Positions 1-8,983 are shown, counted from the stretch's first letter. The stretch: DNA of 64,000 nucleotides from Streptomyces bluensis (GCF_014650715.1 NZ_BMVM01000002.1:682001-746000); one strand, 5' to 3'. Notes: generated from the sequence alone by a model not told the origin. A program made the numbers and translations.

Positions 1-9
1 GCGGCTCAT
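1..9 (-). CDS. 5' end of a gene running off the left edge
   Basis: Only three codons (Met-Ser-Arg) are inside the window. The call rests on a strong ribosome site on the minus strand: AGGAGG at about 17-22, seven bases before an ATG at position 9. Product unknown. The gene would be divergent from the ATPase gene at 307, with about 300 bp of shared upstream DNA (10-306) in which I see no other gene. Confidence 0.5.
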
Positions 10-267
10 TCGGAACCTCCTGGGAGTGGGGGTGACCTGACTCCGCTGCCCGGCACAGAGCGTCCGGCACCGAGCGTCCGGTATGACGAACAGCGGCCGT
101 TCAGTCGGACAGTCGTGCGCCCGGGAACCGTAGAGTCGAAGCGCTTGCGCGTCAACGCCTGCGCGGGGATCCGAAACCGGGAAGGGGAGCAACGGCCATT
201 GACCGGAAGCGGTCACTCCGCGATCACGAACGCACAACTCCGGCCGGTCTCTGCCGCCCGCCGGTAC

Positions 268-300
268 TTCGCGCATGGATCCCCGTGGCCGGGCTAGCGT
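268..300 (+). promoter_or_regulatory. candidate promoter for a leaderless transcript of the 307 gene
   Basis: TAGCGT at 295-300 looks like an actinobacterial -10 box and lies only six bases before the ATG at 307. No Shine-Dalgarno precedes that ATG, so the mRNA may be leaderless. The -35 (TTCGCG, about 268-273) is weak. Confidence 0.3.
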
Positions 301-306
301 GGATTT

Positions 307-717
307 ATGCGGCTGAGTGGCCTTGAGGGCTCCGAGACGGTCCTGTTGAAGCGGCACTTCACAGGAGCGAACCTGTCCGTGCTGCGCGCCCTGGTGGAGG
401 ACACGGCGGCCGCCGAGGGCCTTGCGGGCGTGCGGCTGGGCGAGTTCACCCTCGCCGTCAGCGAGATCGCCAACAACGCCGTCGAGCACGCGGGCGGGCG
501 CGGCCGTCTCGAACTCCGCCGCCTGACCGACGAGCTGGAGTGCCGGATCACCGACAACGGCCCCGGCTTCACGCCCGCCATCCCCGAGCTCCTCCCCGGC
601 CTCGACGACACCCGCTCCGGCCGCGGCCTCTGGCTCGCCCGCCTGGTCACCGACCGTCTCTCCATCGCTGCGGGCGCGACGGGAGCCGCGGTGACACTGG
701 CGATGCGCCTGCGCTGA
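307..717 (+). CDS. anti-sigma-factor-like ATP-binding protein (HATPase_c_2)
   Basis: A 136-aa single-domain GHKL ATPase of the kind Streptomyces uses as anti-sigma or regulatory kinases (RsbW/SpoIIAB-like). The N-box is near residues 56-63 (EIANNAVEHAGG), the G1 box near 80 (DNGPGF) and the G2 region near 100 (GRGLWLARLV). There is no membrane or sensor segment. It stands alone, with no sigma or anti-anti-sigma gene beside it, so its partner cannot be named. It converges on the TauE-like gene across a short tandem repeat. The family call is secure; the biological role is not. Confidence 0.85.
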   Translation: MRLSGLEGSETVLLKRHFTGANLSVLRALVEDTAAAEGLAGVRLGEFTLAVSEIANNAVEHAGGRGRLELRRLTDELECRITDNGPGFTPAIPELLPGLDDTRSGRGLWLARLVTDRLSIAAGATGAAVTLAMRLR

Positions 718-718
718 C

Positions 719-774
719 GGACCTACGGACCTACGGACCTACGGGCGTACGGGCGTACGGGCGTACGGGCGTAC
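719..774. repeat. two-phase 8-bp tandem repeat
   Basis: Three copies of GGACCTAC are followed in register by four copies of GGGCGTAC, immediately after the stop of the ATPase gene and before the stop of the convergent TauE-like gene. Confidence 0.9.
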
Positions 775-810
775 GGGCGCATGCCGTGGTCCGAGGTCCT
801 GCGGGGCCGC

Positions 811-1725
811 TCACGCCCCCACCGTCTGCGGCTCCTCGACCGCCGACTCCGCGGCCGCCGCCTTCTCCCTCCGATACGCCCGGATCGAGTAGGCCAGCCC
901 CGCGGCCCACAGCACATACAGCAGCACGTACACGGCCGTGCTCACGGCCCCCGTCGCCCCGGCCCAGTCGCTCCTCAGCAGCGTACGGACGTTGGTGACG
1001 ATGATGACCCCGCCGACCGCGGAACCGAGTACCCGCGGCGGCACCAACCGCACGAGCCACGCCGCGATCGGCGCGGCGACCAGGCCGCCCAGCAGGAACG
1101 CCAGGACCCACGCGAAGTCGATGCCCTGGGAGCCGAGCGAGAACAGGAATCCGAAGCTGGCCGCGATCGCGACCAGGAACTCACTCGTGTCGATGGAACC
1201 GATCACCTTGCGCGGCTCCATCCGGCCGCTGGCGAGCAGCGCCGGTGTACCGACCGGACCCCAGCCGCCCCCGCCCGTCGCGTCCAGGAACCCGGCGACC
1301 AGCCCGAGCGGTGAAAGGAACCGTTTCCGCAGCGGCTTGCCCAGCCGACCCTTGGGCAGGCCACGGAAGGTGAAGCGGGTCATGACGTACAGCCCGAGCC
1401 CCAGCAGGATCAGTGACATGACCGGCTCGGCGACCTCGGTGGACAGGGTGGACAGCACGGTGGCCCCGAGGAACGCGCCGACCGCGCCCGGCACCCCGAT
1501 CTTCGTCACGACCTTCCAGTCCACGTTGCCGAACCGCCAGTGCGCGGCGCCCGACATCAGCGTGGTGCCGATCTCGGCCAGGTGGACCGTGGCCGAGGCC
1601 GCCGCCGGGTTGGTGCCCATCGCGAGCAGCAGGGTGGTGGAGGTCACGCCGTAGGCCATGCCCAGACTGCCGTCCACGAGTTGGGCACCGAGGCCCGCGA
1701 GCGCGAGCAGTACCAGCGTCCGCAT
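811..1725 (-). CDS. TauE/SafE family membrane permease
   Basis: A 304-aa polytopic membrane protein of the TauE/SafE family, which exports sulfite or organosulfonates or handles other small anions. Hydrophobic helices cover most of the chain. A conserved GlySer-rich segment (LVDGSLGMAYGV) lies near the N-terminus and a GGGGWGP segment near residue 130, as in family members. The ATG at 1725 is chosen because a GGGGAGG ribosome site precedes it; the open frame extends upstream but lacks a better site. An imperfect inverted repeat lies about 30 bp upstream. The substrate cannot be read from the sequence. Confidence 0.85.
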   Translation of the reverse strand: MRTLVLLALAGLGAQLVDGSLGMAYGVTSTTLLLAMGTNPAAASATVHLAEIGTTLMSGAAHWRFGNVDWKVVTKIGVPGAVGAFLGATVLSTLSTEVAEPVMSLILLGLGLYVMTRFTFRGLPKGRLGKPLRKRFLSPLGLVAGFLDATGGGGWGPVGTPALLASGRMEPRKVIGSIDTSEFLVAIAASFGFLFSLGSQGIDFAWVLAFLLGGLVAAPIAAWLVRLVPPRVLGSAVGGVIIVTNVRTLLRSDWAGATGAVSTAVYVLLYVLWAAGLAYSIRAYRREKAAAAESAVEEPQTVGA

Positions 1726-1755
1726 GTGCGTCCGCCTCCCCTTTTCCCTGGTTTT

Positions 1756-1773
1756 CCCACCGGTTAGGTAGGG
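1756..1773 (-). promoter_or_regulatory. candidate operator upstream of the TauE-like gene
   Basis: Imperfect inverted repeat CCCACC-N5-GGTAGG (one mismatch), 31-48 bp before the start codon. It could be a regulator site for a sulfur-responsive gene. This is inference only. Confidence 0.25.
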
Positions 1774-1910
1774 ATTGATTGGCCGGGCCGACGATAAGAG
1801 GGGAAACTGAGGAACGCATGAGGGCGATGTGACGATCCTGTGGGGGAGCGCCCGCGCGTGACGGGCCACGGGCTACGAACTACGGGCACTCCCCTCACAC
1901 CACGGTGCGG

Positions 1911-3425
1911 CTAACGCAGTCGGATCACGTTCCACGACAGCGGCTCCAGGACGGCCTGCAGCGTGCCGTCGCGGAGGGTCGTGCCCGCGACGGTGTGCGG
2001 TGTGACGCGTTCGGGCTCGTCGAGGGTGTTCCGGGCGTCCGGGTCGGCGTCCGCGAGCGCGCTGTGCTCGACGACCGAGGTCAGTTCCAGCCCGTTCAGG
2101 GCGACTTCGAGGGGGAGCGACTCGGTGCGGCTGCGGTTGACGGCGAAGACGGTGACCGAGCCGTCCTCCCCGCGCACGGCCGTGGCGTGCAGCAGGTCCG
2201 TCTCGCCGTACTTGGCCGTCTCGTACGTCGGGGAGTCGACCCGTACGTCGAGGACCTGGCCGCGCCCGTACCGGGAGGCCTGCGCGAACGGGAAGAACGT
2301 GGTCTGCCGCCAGGCGGGGCCGCCCGGCTCGGTCATGATCGGTGCGATGACGTTGACGAGCTGGGCGAGGCAGGCGACGGTGACCCGGTCCGCGTGCCGG
2401 AGCAGCGCGATGAGCAGGGAGCCGAAGACGACCGCGTCCATGACGCTGTAGTTGTCCTCCAGCAGACGCGGGGCCTCGGGCCAGTCGCGGGGGTCGGCGG
2501 TCGCGGAGTGCTCCTCCCAGCCCGGGAGGTACCAGACGTTCCACTCGTCGAAGGAGAGGTTGATCTTCTTCTTCGACTTGAGCCTGGCGCCGACGTGGTC
2601 GCAGGTGGCGACGACGTTGTCGATGAAGGACTCCATGTCGACGGCGGAGGCGAGGAAGGAGTCGAAGTCGCCGTCGGTCGGCCAGTAGTAGGCGTGCAGC
2701 GAGACGTAGTCGACGAGGTCGTAGGTCTCCGCCAGGACCGTCGCCTCCCACTCGGCGAAGGTGGGCATCGACTGGCTGGAGGAGCCGCAGACGACCAGCT
2801 GGACCGAGGGGTCGATCTGGCGCATGGCGCGGGCCGTCTCGGCGGCGAGGCGGCCGTACTCGTGGGCGGTCTTGTGCCCGGTCTGCCACGGGCCGTCCAT
2901 CTCGTTCCCGAGGCACCACAGCCTGATGCCGAAGGGGTCCTTGTCGCCGTGGGAGACGCGGAGGTCCGAAAGAGCCGTGCCCGAGGGATGGTTGGCGTAC
3001 TCCTGGAGCTCCAGGGCCTCGGCCACGCCTCGGGTGCCGAGGTTGAGGGCCATCATGGGCTCGGCCTGGGGGCCGATCTTCCTGAGGAAGGCGATGTACT
3101 CGGAGAGCCCGAAGTGGTTGCTCTCCGTGGAGCGCCAGGCGAGGTCGAGGCGGCGCGGGCGCTCCTCCACCGGGCCCACCGAGTCCTCCCACTTGTAGCC
3201 GGAGACGAAGTTGCCGCCGGGGTAGCGGATCGTGGTGACGCCGAGTTCGCGGACGAGGTCCAGCACGTCGGTGCGGAGTCCCGCCTCGTCGGCCGACGGG
3301 TGGCCCGGCTCGTGGACGCCGGTGTAGACGCAGCGGCCGAGGTGCTCGACGAACGAGCCGAAGAGGCGGGGGTTGACCTCGCCGATGGTGAAGGCGGGGT
3401 CGAGGGTGAAGCGGGCGGTACGCAT
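1911..3425 (-). CDS. abfA: alpha-L-arabinofuranosidase, GH51
   Basis: A 504-aa retaining glycoside hydrolase of family 51 that releases terminal L-arabinofuranose from arabinan or arabinoxylan oligosaccharides. The (beta/alpha)8 catalytic domain carries the acid/base Glu175 (GNEMDG) and the nucleophile Glu294 (FDEWNVWY), followed by a C-terminal beta domain. I see no signal peptide, so it is probably intracellular and acts on imported oligosaccharides. The start is ATG 3425 with a GAAGGGA site. Length is typical for the family. It is monocistronic, with a candidate palindromic operator upstream. Confidence 0.95.
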   Translation of the reverse strand: MRTARFTLDPAFTIGEVNPRLFGSFVEHLGRCVYTGVHEPGHPSADEAGLRTDVLDLVRELGVTTIRYPGGNFVSGYKWEDSVGPVEERPRRLDLAWRSTESNHFGLSEYIAFLRKIGPQAEPMMALNLGTRGVAEALELQEYANHPSGTALSDLRVSHGDKDPFGIRLWCLGNEMDGPWQTGHKTAHEYGRLAAETARAMRQIDPSVQLVVCGSSSQSMPTFAEWEATVLAETYDLVDYVSLHAYYWPTDGDFDSFLASAVDMESFIDNVVATCDHVGARLKSKKKINLSFDEWNVWYLPGWEEHSATADPRDWPEAPRLLEDNYSVMDAVVFGSLLIALLRHADRVTVACLAQLVNVIAPIMTEPGGPAWRQTTFFPFAQASRYGRGQVLDVRVDSPTYETAKYGETDLLHATAVRGEDGSVTVFAVNRSRTESLPLEVALNGLELTSVVEHSALADADPDARNTLDEPERVTPHTVAGTTLRDGTLQAVLEPLSWNVIRLR

Positions 3426-3480
3426 GGGGTCCCTTCGGGGTGCGTGCGGTGCGGTGGGCGTGTGAGGGGGATCGTCACCA

Positions 3481-3570
3481 TCGCGTGGGTCGCGCTGGTT
3501 GCGTGGGTCGCGTGGGTCGCTCCGTCGTGTTCACCGTCCGACGACTGACATCGCCGTTCGACATTTCGGA
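3481..3570. promoter_or_regulatory. abfA upstream region: tandem repeat and candidate operator
   Basis: GCGTGGGTCGC-like units repeat from 3481 to about 3522. Further upstream TTCGACATTTCGGA (3557-3570) forms a near-palindrome (CGACATTTCG), resembling operators of LacI/GntR-type sugar repressors. No regulator gene is adjacent, so this is inference. Confidence 0.3.
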
Positions 3571-3672
3571 TCATGGCCGTAACTTCGGACGGACCGTAAA
3601 ATTCGATGCGCCCGCGCGTCAATGGGGCGGGCGGGACTTTCGTGTGCGGTGGGTGAGGACGGCGGGCGGCGG

Positions 3673-3702
3673 CGATCGTTCCGCACCAGGCAACGATCGT
3701 TG
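3673..3702 (+). promoter_or_regulatory. candidate operator: paired CGATCGTT motifs
   Basis: CGATCGTT occurs at 3673-3680 and again at 3694-3701, exactly 21 bp apart (two helical turns). The second copy lies inside the perfect 12-bp palindrome CAACGATCGTTG (3691-3702). It is about 30 bp upstream of a -10-like TACTGT at 3734-3739, so it is well placed to control the downstream protease operon. Confidence 0.45.
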
Positions 3703-3745
3703 AATTTTCATGGTGTGAACGGTCACGGGCGCGTACTGTCGGGCC

Positions 3746-3868
3746 GTGCTTGCTCTGTCAGCGACTTGCGCGCGCATCGAGGCGTGGAGCGCCGAGAACG
3801 GACTCGACCGGGCCGAACGTCCCGGCGTACGGGACCTGTCCGGGGACGCAGCGGCGGAGGCCCGGTGA
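3746..3868 (+). CDS. possible 40-aa leader peptide of the protease operon
   Basis: GTG at 3746 lies six bases after TACTGT (3734-3739), consistent with a leaderless message. The frame runs 40 codons and its TGA overlaps the GTG start of the next gene (GTGA), suggesting translational coupling. The peptide is charged and has no recognised domain. It may be a small coupled protein or simply an upstream frame; conservation in relatives would decide. Confidence 0.35.
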   Translation: MLALSATCARIEAWSAENGLDRAERPGVRDLSGDAAAEAR

Positions 3869-4551
3869 GCGCCGGCTCCGGTTCGCGTGCCCGTGGGGCC
3901 GCCCTCCGGGCCCTCACCTCACTCGCGGGCACCCGGGCCGGTGCCCGGGTCGCGGCTGCCCTGACCGCCTCGCGGATCACGGCCGGGATGCGGGATCTCG
4001 CGGGGGAGCTCACCGCCGGGCTCCAGACGCGCCTCGAAGGGCCGGTCGGGGTACGGGAGTTGTGCGGGGCCCTGTGCGAGGCGATGAGCGAGCGCAGGGG
4101 CGGGCGTCGGGTCGAGCTGCGGTTCGAACGGTTCCCGGACGAGATCGAGGTCACCGGGCTCTGGCTGGAGTTCCAGGACTTCGACCTGGTCATCGTCGAG
4201 GAGCGGGCCGAGGCGGTGCAGCAACTCGTCATCCTGGGCCATGAGTTGTGGCACATGCACGCCGGGCACTGTCATCATCACGTGGCCGGCGCGGCAGCCG
4301 TCCGCGCGCTGGCCGACGAGCCCGGCTGGCGGGAGCACGCGCTCGCCGTGGCCGCCCGCAACGGCTCCCACGAGGCCGACGAGCGTGAGGCCGAGGACTT
4401 CGGCCACCGGCTCGCCACCGGCCTCCGTCCATGGATGGCCGGTTCGGAACAGGGCGGTCACCGGCCGGCCGACCCGGTCGGGAAAGCCCTCCAGGCCTAC
4501 CTCGGTTACGGCGGTCGGCGGAGCGGGCCACAAAGCGGGCCACGGAGATGA
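3865..4551 (+). CDS. IrrE/ImmA-like zinc metalloprotease, toxin-component type
   Basis: A 228-aa protein with a classic HExxH zinc site near residues 127-131 (HELWHMHAGH) followed by a His-rich stretch. This matches the small ImmA/IrrE-like proteins annotated in Streptomyces as the toxin component of a toxin-antitoxin system. The GTG at 3865 is chosen for its GGCGGAGG site and overlap with the upstream small frame. It is first of a three-gene chain: its TGA overlaps the ATG of the membrane protein. ImmA/IrrE enzymes typically cleave repressors; the target here is unknown and no XRE repressor gene is adjacent, which is unusual. Confidence 0.75.
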   Translation: MSAGSGSRARGAALRALTSLAGTRAGARVAAALTASRITAGMRDLAGELTAGLQTRLEGPVGVRELCGALCEAMSERRGGRRVELRFERFPDEIEVTGLWLEFQDFDLVIVEERAEAVQQLVILGHELWHMHAGHCHHHVAGAAAVRALADEPGWREHALAVAARNGSHEADEREAEDFGHRLATGLRPWMAGSEQGGHRPADPVGKALQAYLGYGGRRSGPQSGPRR

Positions 4552-5849
4552 CCTCCGCGACGGGCCCGGCAGCGGGCCTTCCGGCGAGCGCGGTGGCACA
4601 GCACCTGGCGTTGGATCCCTCGGGCTTCCTCGGTGAGCTGTACATCTCCTTCTGGATACCGACGGCCGTGCTCACCGCGGCCCTGGTCATCAAGCTGCCG
4701 AGCATCGTCAAACTGTGGCGGGACCCGCTGCTGCGCGCCGTCGGCGGACTGCTGGTGCTCGCCTGCGCGGTCTTCACCTTCGCGGTGCCGGGGACCATCG
4801 CCCGGGTGAACCGGCTCACGGGCGTGCCGAACATCTCGGCGCCCTGGGTGTACTCCCTGATCACCGCGTTCTGCGCGTCCTGTCTGCTGCTGATCATCGC
4901 GTGGCGGGGCGGGCTGTCCGACCGCTCGGCGGCGACCCGGCGCGCCATGCGGTGGGTGGTCGGTGTCTACAGCGCGGTGATCGTCGCCCTGTGGGTGCTG
5001 TTCGCGCTGGCGGACACCCCTGTGGAGCGGCTGCGCGACCTCGACACGTACTACGCCACCACGCCCTTCATGCGTGAGGAGATCGTCCTCTACCTGCTCG
5101 CGCACACCGTGGCCGTACTGATCACCTACCGGCTGGTGCACAACTGGGTCCGCACGGACGGACTCGACGCCTGGCTGCGCTGGGGCCTGAAGTCCCTCGG
5201 CGTCGGCTACGCGCTGAACCTGGTCTACGACGCCGCCAAGATCACCGCTGTTGTCGCCCGCTGGACCGGCCACGACCTGGACTGGCTGTCCACGGACCTG
5301 GCGCCGCCCGTGGCCGCCCTCTCCGCCATCCTCGTCGCGATCGGCTTCATCCTTCCCCACGCCGGCCAGTACCTCCACGGCCGCTGGCGGGTACGGCTGT
5401 GCCACTGGCGGCTGCGGCCCCTGTACCTGCTGCTGCGCACGGTCACCGGCTCCGGTGTGCCCTTCACCCTGCGGGCCGGCCCGGAGTTGCGCCTGACGCG
5501 CCGTGAGACCTTCATCCGCGACGCCCTGCTGCAACTGGCCCGCCACTTCGACGAGGACGTACGGCGCCGGTCCTACGCGGCGGCCGTCGCCCTCGGCCAC
5601 GCGCCGGGCCGAGCCCGGGCGCTCGCCGCCGCCGTGACGGTCCAGGACGCCGTAGCCGCGCGGAAGTGCCCGGTCGACGGTGACGCACCGGCCTCCCCGG
5701 ACACCGCCGACCTCCTGCGGGAGATCGAGGCCGTGTCCCGGGTCCTCCGCCACCCCGAGGAGATCGCGGCCGTCCGCACCCGGGCGGCCGCAGCGGCGGA
5801 AACCGTAGTAGCAGCAGAAGTAGCAGAGAGCGTGTCCGCACATGACTGA
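4548..5849 (+). CDS. MAB_1171c-like polytopic membrane protein
   Basis: A 433-aa protein with about seven hydrophobic helices in residues 25-270, then a roughly 160-aa cytosolic tail rich in charged residues and alanine. It resembles the MAB_1171c family of putative transporters, regularly found between an IrrE-like protease gene and a FAD monooxygenase gene in Streptomyces. ATGA overlap upstream and an 8-bp overlap downstream make it the middle gene of a tight operon. Substrate and direction of any transport are unknown; a membrane receptor controlling the protease is an equally reasonable reading. Confidence 0.7.
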   Translation: MTSATGPAAGLPASAVAQHLALDPSGFLGELYISFWIPTAVLTAALVIKLPSIVKLWRDPLLRAVGGLLVLACAVFTFAVPGTIARVNRLTGVPNISAPWVYSLITAFCASCLLLIIAWRGGLSDRSAATRRAMRWVVGVYSAVIVALWVLFALADTPVERLRDLDTYYATTPFMREEIVLYLLAHTVAVLITYRLVHNWVRTDGLDAWLRWGLKSLGVGYALNLVYDAAKITAVVARWTGHDLDWLSTDLAPPVAALSAILVAIGFILPHAGQYLHGRWRVRLCHWRLRPLYLLLRTVTGSGVPFTLRAGPELRLTRRETFIRDALLQLARHFDEDVRRRSYAAAVALGHAPGRARALAAAVTVQDAVAARKCPVDGDAPASPDTADLLREIEAVSRVLRHPEEIAAVRTRAAAAAETVVAAEVAESVSAHD

Positions 5850-7242
5850 CCGTCCTCGCCCCGCCCGGTCCGCCGTCGTTCTCGGCGGGTCGCTCACCGG
5901 CATGCTCGCGGCCCGCGCCCTGGCCGGGTACGCGCACTCGGTGACGGTCGTCGAGCGCGACGCCCTGCCCGACGGACCCGTGCCCCGCCGCGGCCTGCCC
6001 CAGGCACGCCACGCCCACGTGCTGTGGTCCGGCGGAGCCCGGGCCATCGAGGACCTTCTGCCCGGCACCACCGAGCAGTTGCTGGCGGCCGGGGCGCACC
6101 GGCTGGCGGTCACGACGGACATGGTCACGCTGTCCGCGCAGGGCTGGTTCCGGCGCTGGCCCGAGTCGCACCACATGCTGCTGTCCAGCCGGGACCTGCT
6201 GGACGCGACGATCCGGGCACAGGTCCTCGACGACGACCGGGTCCACCTGGTCGAACGCACCGAGGTACGGGGACTGGAGGGCACGGCCGGCGCGGTCACC
6301 GGGGTACGCGTCCGCGCGGGCGACGGCACGGAGCGCACCCTCGCGGCGGACCTGGTCGTCGACGCGACGGGCCGTACCTCCCGGGCGTCCCGGTGGCTGA
6401 CCGCTCTCGGGCTGCCCGCACCGGCGCGGCGGGAGGTCGACTCCGGTCTCGCGTACGCCAGCCGCGTCTACCGCGCCCCCGAGACGGCCCGGGGCGCCTA
6501 CCCGGTCGTCAATGTGCAGGCCGACCCGCGCGCCGGGGTGCCCGGCCGGGGTGCCGTGCTCCTCCCCATCGAGGGCGGCCGGTGGCTCGTCACCCTCCAC
6601 GGCACCCGGGGTGGCGAACCCCCGTCGGGGAACGACGACTTCGTGCGGTTCGCCCTGGAGGACGTACGCCACCCGCTGGTCGGTGAACTCCTCGCGAACA
6701 CCGAGCCGTTGACGGACGTGACGTTCACCCGCACGACCGTCAACCGGCGTTGGTTGTACGAGCGGATGCCGGTCTGGCCCGAGAACTTCACCGTCCTCGG
6801 CGACGCGCTCGCCGCGTACAACCCCGTCTACGGGCACGGGATGTCGGTCGCCGCGCGCAGCGCGGTGACGCTCCGCTCGGTGATCCACCGTCACGGCTGG
6901 GGCACGCCGGGGCTGGCCCGCCATGTCCAGCGGGCGGTGGCCCGGCCGGTGAGCGCGGCCTGGGACCTGGCCACCGGGCAGGACCTGTTCTATCCGGGCG
7001 CGACGGAGAACGGGCCCACCCTTCGGGAGCGTCTGGCCGCGTCGTACGTCGACCGTCTCGTCCGCACCGCCATGGGCAACGGCCGCATCGCGCGCCGCTT
7101 GACGGACGTGACCTCGTTGGAGCGCGGTGCGGAGGTGCTCTTCGCGCCGAGTGTGCTGCTCGCCGCGGTGGTCGGCCCCCTGCGGCCACCACTCACCGGT
7201 CCACCCTTGACCGCCGAGGAGCGCAAGGCCGTGGAGGGCTGA
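5842..7242 (+). CDS. FAD-dependent monooxygenase / oxidoreductase
   Basis: A 466-aa flavoprotein. The N-terminal Rossmann motif (VVLGGSLTGMLAARAL, about residues 13-28) binds the ADP part of FAD, a conserved Arg/His segment follows, and GDALAAYNPVYGHGMS near residues 320-335 is the second FAD motif of aromatic-hydroxylase-like enzymes. It lacks the membrane anchor of some relatives. It is the last gene of the protease/membrane-protein operon, overlapping the previous gene by 8 bp. The substrate is unknown; similar enzymes act on polyketides, terpenoids or lipids. Confidence 0.8.
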   Translation: MTDRPRPARSAVVLGGSLTGMLAARALAGYAHSVTVVERDALPDGPVPRRGLPQARHAHVLWSGGARAIEDLLPGTTEQLLAAGAHRLAVTTDMVTLSAQGWFRRWPESHHMLLSSRDLLDATIRAQVLDDDRVHLVERTEVRGLEGTAGAVTGVRVRAGDGTERTLAADLVVDATGRTSRASRWLTALGLPAPARREVDSGLAYASRVYRAPETARGAYPVVNVQADPRAGVPGRGAVLLPIEGGRWLVTLHGTRGGEPPSGNDDFVRFALEDVRHPLVGELLANTEPLTDVTFTRTTVNRRWLYERMPVWPENFTVLGDALAAYNPVYGHGMSVAARSAVTLRSVIHRHGWGTPGLARHVQRAVARPVSAAWDLATGQDLFYPGATENGPTLRERLAASYVDRLVRTAMGNGRIARRLTDVTSLERGAEVLFAPSVLLAAVVGPLRPPLTGPPLTAEERKAVEG

Positions 7243-7275
7243 CTTCTGGGGCTGCGCGCCAGACCCCCACGGGGC

Positions 7276-8160
7276 TCAGCCCGCGAACGCCTTCTGCTCC
7301 ACGCCCTTCCCCGCACCCGGGATCACCAGCAGCGAACCCGACAGGGGCGGAGGTGCCGTCAGGCCCGTGGCGGCCGTGGTGATGTAGAGGTCCGTCAGGC
7401 CGGGGCCGCCGAAGGCGCAGGCCGTGGGGCGGGGGACGGGGAGGGGGATGACACGGTCGAGGGTGCCGTCGGGGGTGTAACGGCGAACCGCTCCGCCGTC
7501 CCAGAGGGCCACCCAGACGCAGCCGTCGGCGTCGACCGTGAGTCCGTCGGGGAACCCGGCGCCGTCCTCGATGGTCACCAGGGACCGCCGCCGGGAGATC
7601 TGCCCTTCTCCCTCTCCGTGTCCGCCTCCCTCTCCCACTCCTACGTCGAAGACGTCGACGCGACGGGTCGGGGAGTCGATGTAGTACATCAGGCGGCCAT
7701 CCGGGCTCCAGCCGATGCCGTTGCTGACGGCGACGTCGTCGAGGACCGTACGGACCGTGCCGTCGGCGGTGAGATGGGACAACGTCCCGCCGCCCGGGGC
7801 CTCGTCATAGCGCATGGCGCCCGCCCAGAGGGAACCGTCGGGGGCCACGGCGGCGTCGTTGGCGCGGCGGCCCGGGACCGGGTCGTGGTGCAGCCAGCGG
7901 AAACCGCCGTCGGTGTCGTGCAGGCCCACGCCGTCCCGCAGGTTGAGCACCAGCCCGCCGCCCGCACGCGGCTTCGCGGCGCCCACGTGCTGTTCGGTGA
8001 CCATGACCGTGCGGCGGCCGGAGACGGGGTCGTAGGTGTGGACGCGGGAGCCGAGGATGTCGACCCAGATCAGCCGCTGGGCGGCGGTGTCCCAGGTGGG
8101 GCCCTCGCCGAGGGCCGCGTGTTCCCGTACCGCGATCTCGTAGCCCGTTGAGGTCGTCAT
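7276..8160 (-). CDS. SMP-30/gluconolactonase family lactonase
   Basis: A 294-aa six-bladed beta-propeller of the SMP-30/Gnl/LRE family, which hydrolyses sugar lactones in oxidative aldose pathways. Recognisable features are the metal-site Glu near the N-terminus (LGEGPTWD), a SNGIGWSPDG motif and a PDGLTVDADGCVWVA motif. The start at ATG 8160 overlaps the stop of the upstream IclR gene by 4 bp, so regulator and enzyme are one operon. The substrate may be an aldonolactone (galactono-, arabino- or similar); the sequence does not show which. Confidence 0.88.
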   Translation of the reverse strand: MTTSTGYEIAVREHAALGEGPTWDTAAQRLIWVDILGSRVHTYDPVSGRRTVMVTEQHVGAAKPRAGGGLVLNLRDGVGLHDTDGGFRWLHHDPVPGRRANDAAVAPDGSLWAGAMRYDEAPGGGTLSHLTADGTVRTVLDDVAVSNGIGWSPDGRLMYYIDSPTRRVDVFDVGVGEGGGHGEGEGQISRRRSLVTIEDGAGFPDGLTVDADGCVWVALWDGGAVRRYTPDGTLDRVIPLPVPRPTACAFGGPGLTDLYITTAATGLTAPPPLSGSLLVIPGAGKGVEQKAFAG

Positions 8161-8930
8161 GCCACGCTCCTGTGTCCGAGGCGCTCCGACAGTTCCGCCG
8201 CGCCCTTGGCCGCGAGCTGCTCCAGCTCGGCGCGGCGCTCGTCGCTCCAGCGGATCATGGGCACGGAGATGGAGAGCGCGGCGACGACGCGGCCGGTGCG
8301 GTCGTGGACCGGGGCGGCCACGCAGGAGACGTCCGGGTTGGACTCGCGGCTCTCCACGGCGATCCCGCGCCGGCGGATCTCGGTCAGGGCCTCGCGCAGG
8401 GCGGCCGGGTCGGTGATGCTGTTGGGCGTCATCCGGACCAGGTCCGCGTCGTCGGGGATGCGGACGGTGAGCTCGTGCTCGGGAAGGGAGGCGAGGAGCA
8501 TCTTGCCGACCGAGGTGCAGTGCGCGGGCAGCCGGCGCCCGGCGGCGGACACCATGCGGACGGCGTGCGTGGAGTCGACCTTGGCGATGTAGATGACGTC
8601 CGCGCCCTCCAGGATCGCCACGTGCACCGTCTCGTCGCAGGTTTCGGCGACGGACCGGGCGACCTGCTGGCCCTCGGCGGCGAGGTCGAGCTGCTCGGCG
8701 TAACGGCTCCCGAGCTGGTACGGACGTACACCGAGCCGGTAACGTCCCGGTTGTCCCGGTACCGGGACGATGTACGACCGGGCGGCGAGCGTGGTGACCA
8801 GCTCGTGCACGGTGGTGCGCGGCAGCTGTAGCTTGCGCACGATGTCGGGGGCGGACAGCGTGCCGTCCCCGTCCAGGAAGAGCTCCAGTATGTCGAGAGC
8901 CCTGGTCACGGCAGGTACTAGGCGTCCCAC
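8157..8930 (-). CDS. IclR family transcriptional regulator
   Basis: A 257-aa regulator: an N-terminal winged helix-turn-helix (about residues 5-65) and a C-terminal IclR effector domain (about 75-250) with the usual HCTSVGKMLLA segment. GTG 8930 is preferred over a longer TTG start at 8978 because GGAGGGGG lies six bases before it. It probably controls itself and the lactonase, since they are co-transcribed. A 25-bp partial dyad just upstream is a plausible self-operator. The effector is unknown, probably a sugar acid or lactone. Confidence 0.9.
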   Translation of the reverse strand: MGRLVPAVTRALDILELFLDGDGTLSAPDIVRKLQLPRTTVHELVTTLAARSYIVPVPGQPGRYRLGVRPYQLGSRYAEQLDLAAEGQQVARSVAETCDETVHVAILEGADVIYIAKVDSTHAVRMVSAAGRRLPAHCTSVGKMLLASLPEHELTVRIPDDADLVRMTPNSITDPAALREALTEIRRRGIAVESRESNPDVSCVAAPVHDRTGRVVAALSISVPMIRWSDERRAELEQLAAKGAAELSERLGHRSVA

Positions 8931-8958
8931 GACCGGCCCCCTCCCTTGCGTCCTTGGT

Positions 8959-8983
8959 GACTGCGTTCGAGATTTCAACAGTC
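8959..8983 (-). promoter_or_regulatory. candidate IclR operator
   Basis: GACTG-N15-CAGTC dyad, with an inner GTT...AAC pair, 29-53 bp before the IclR start codon. Its size and position fit IclR autoregulation. Confidence 0.35.
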
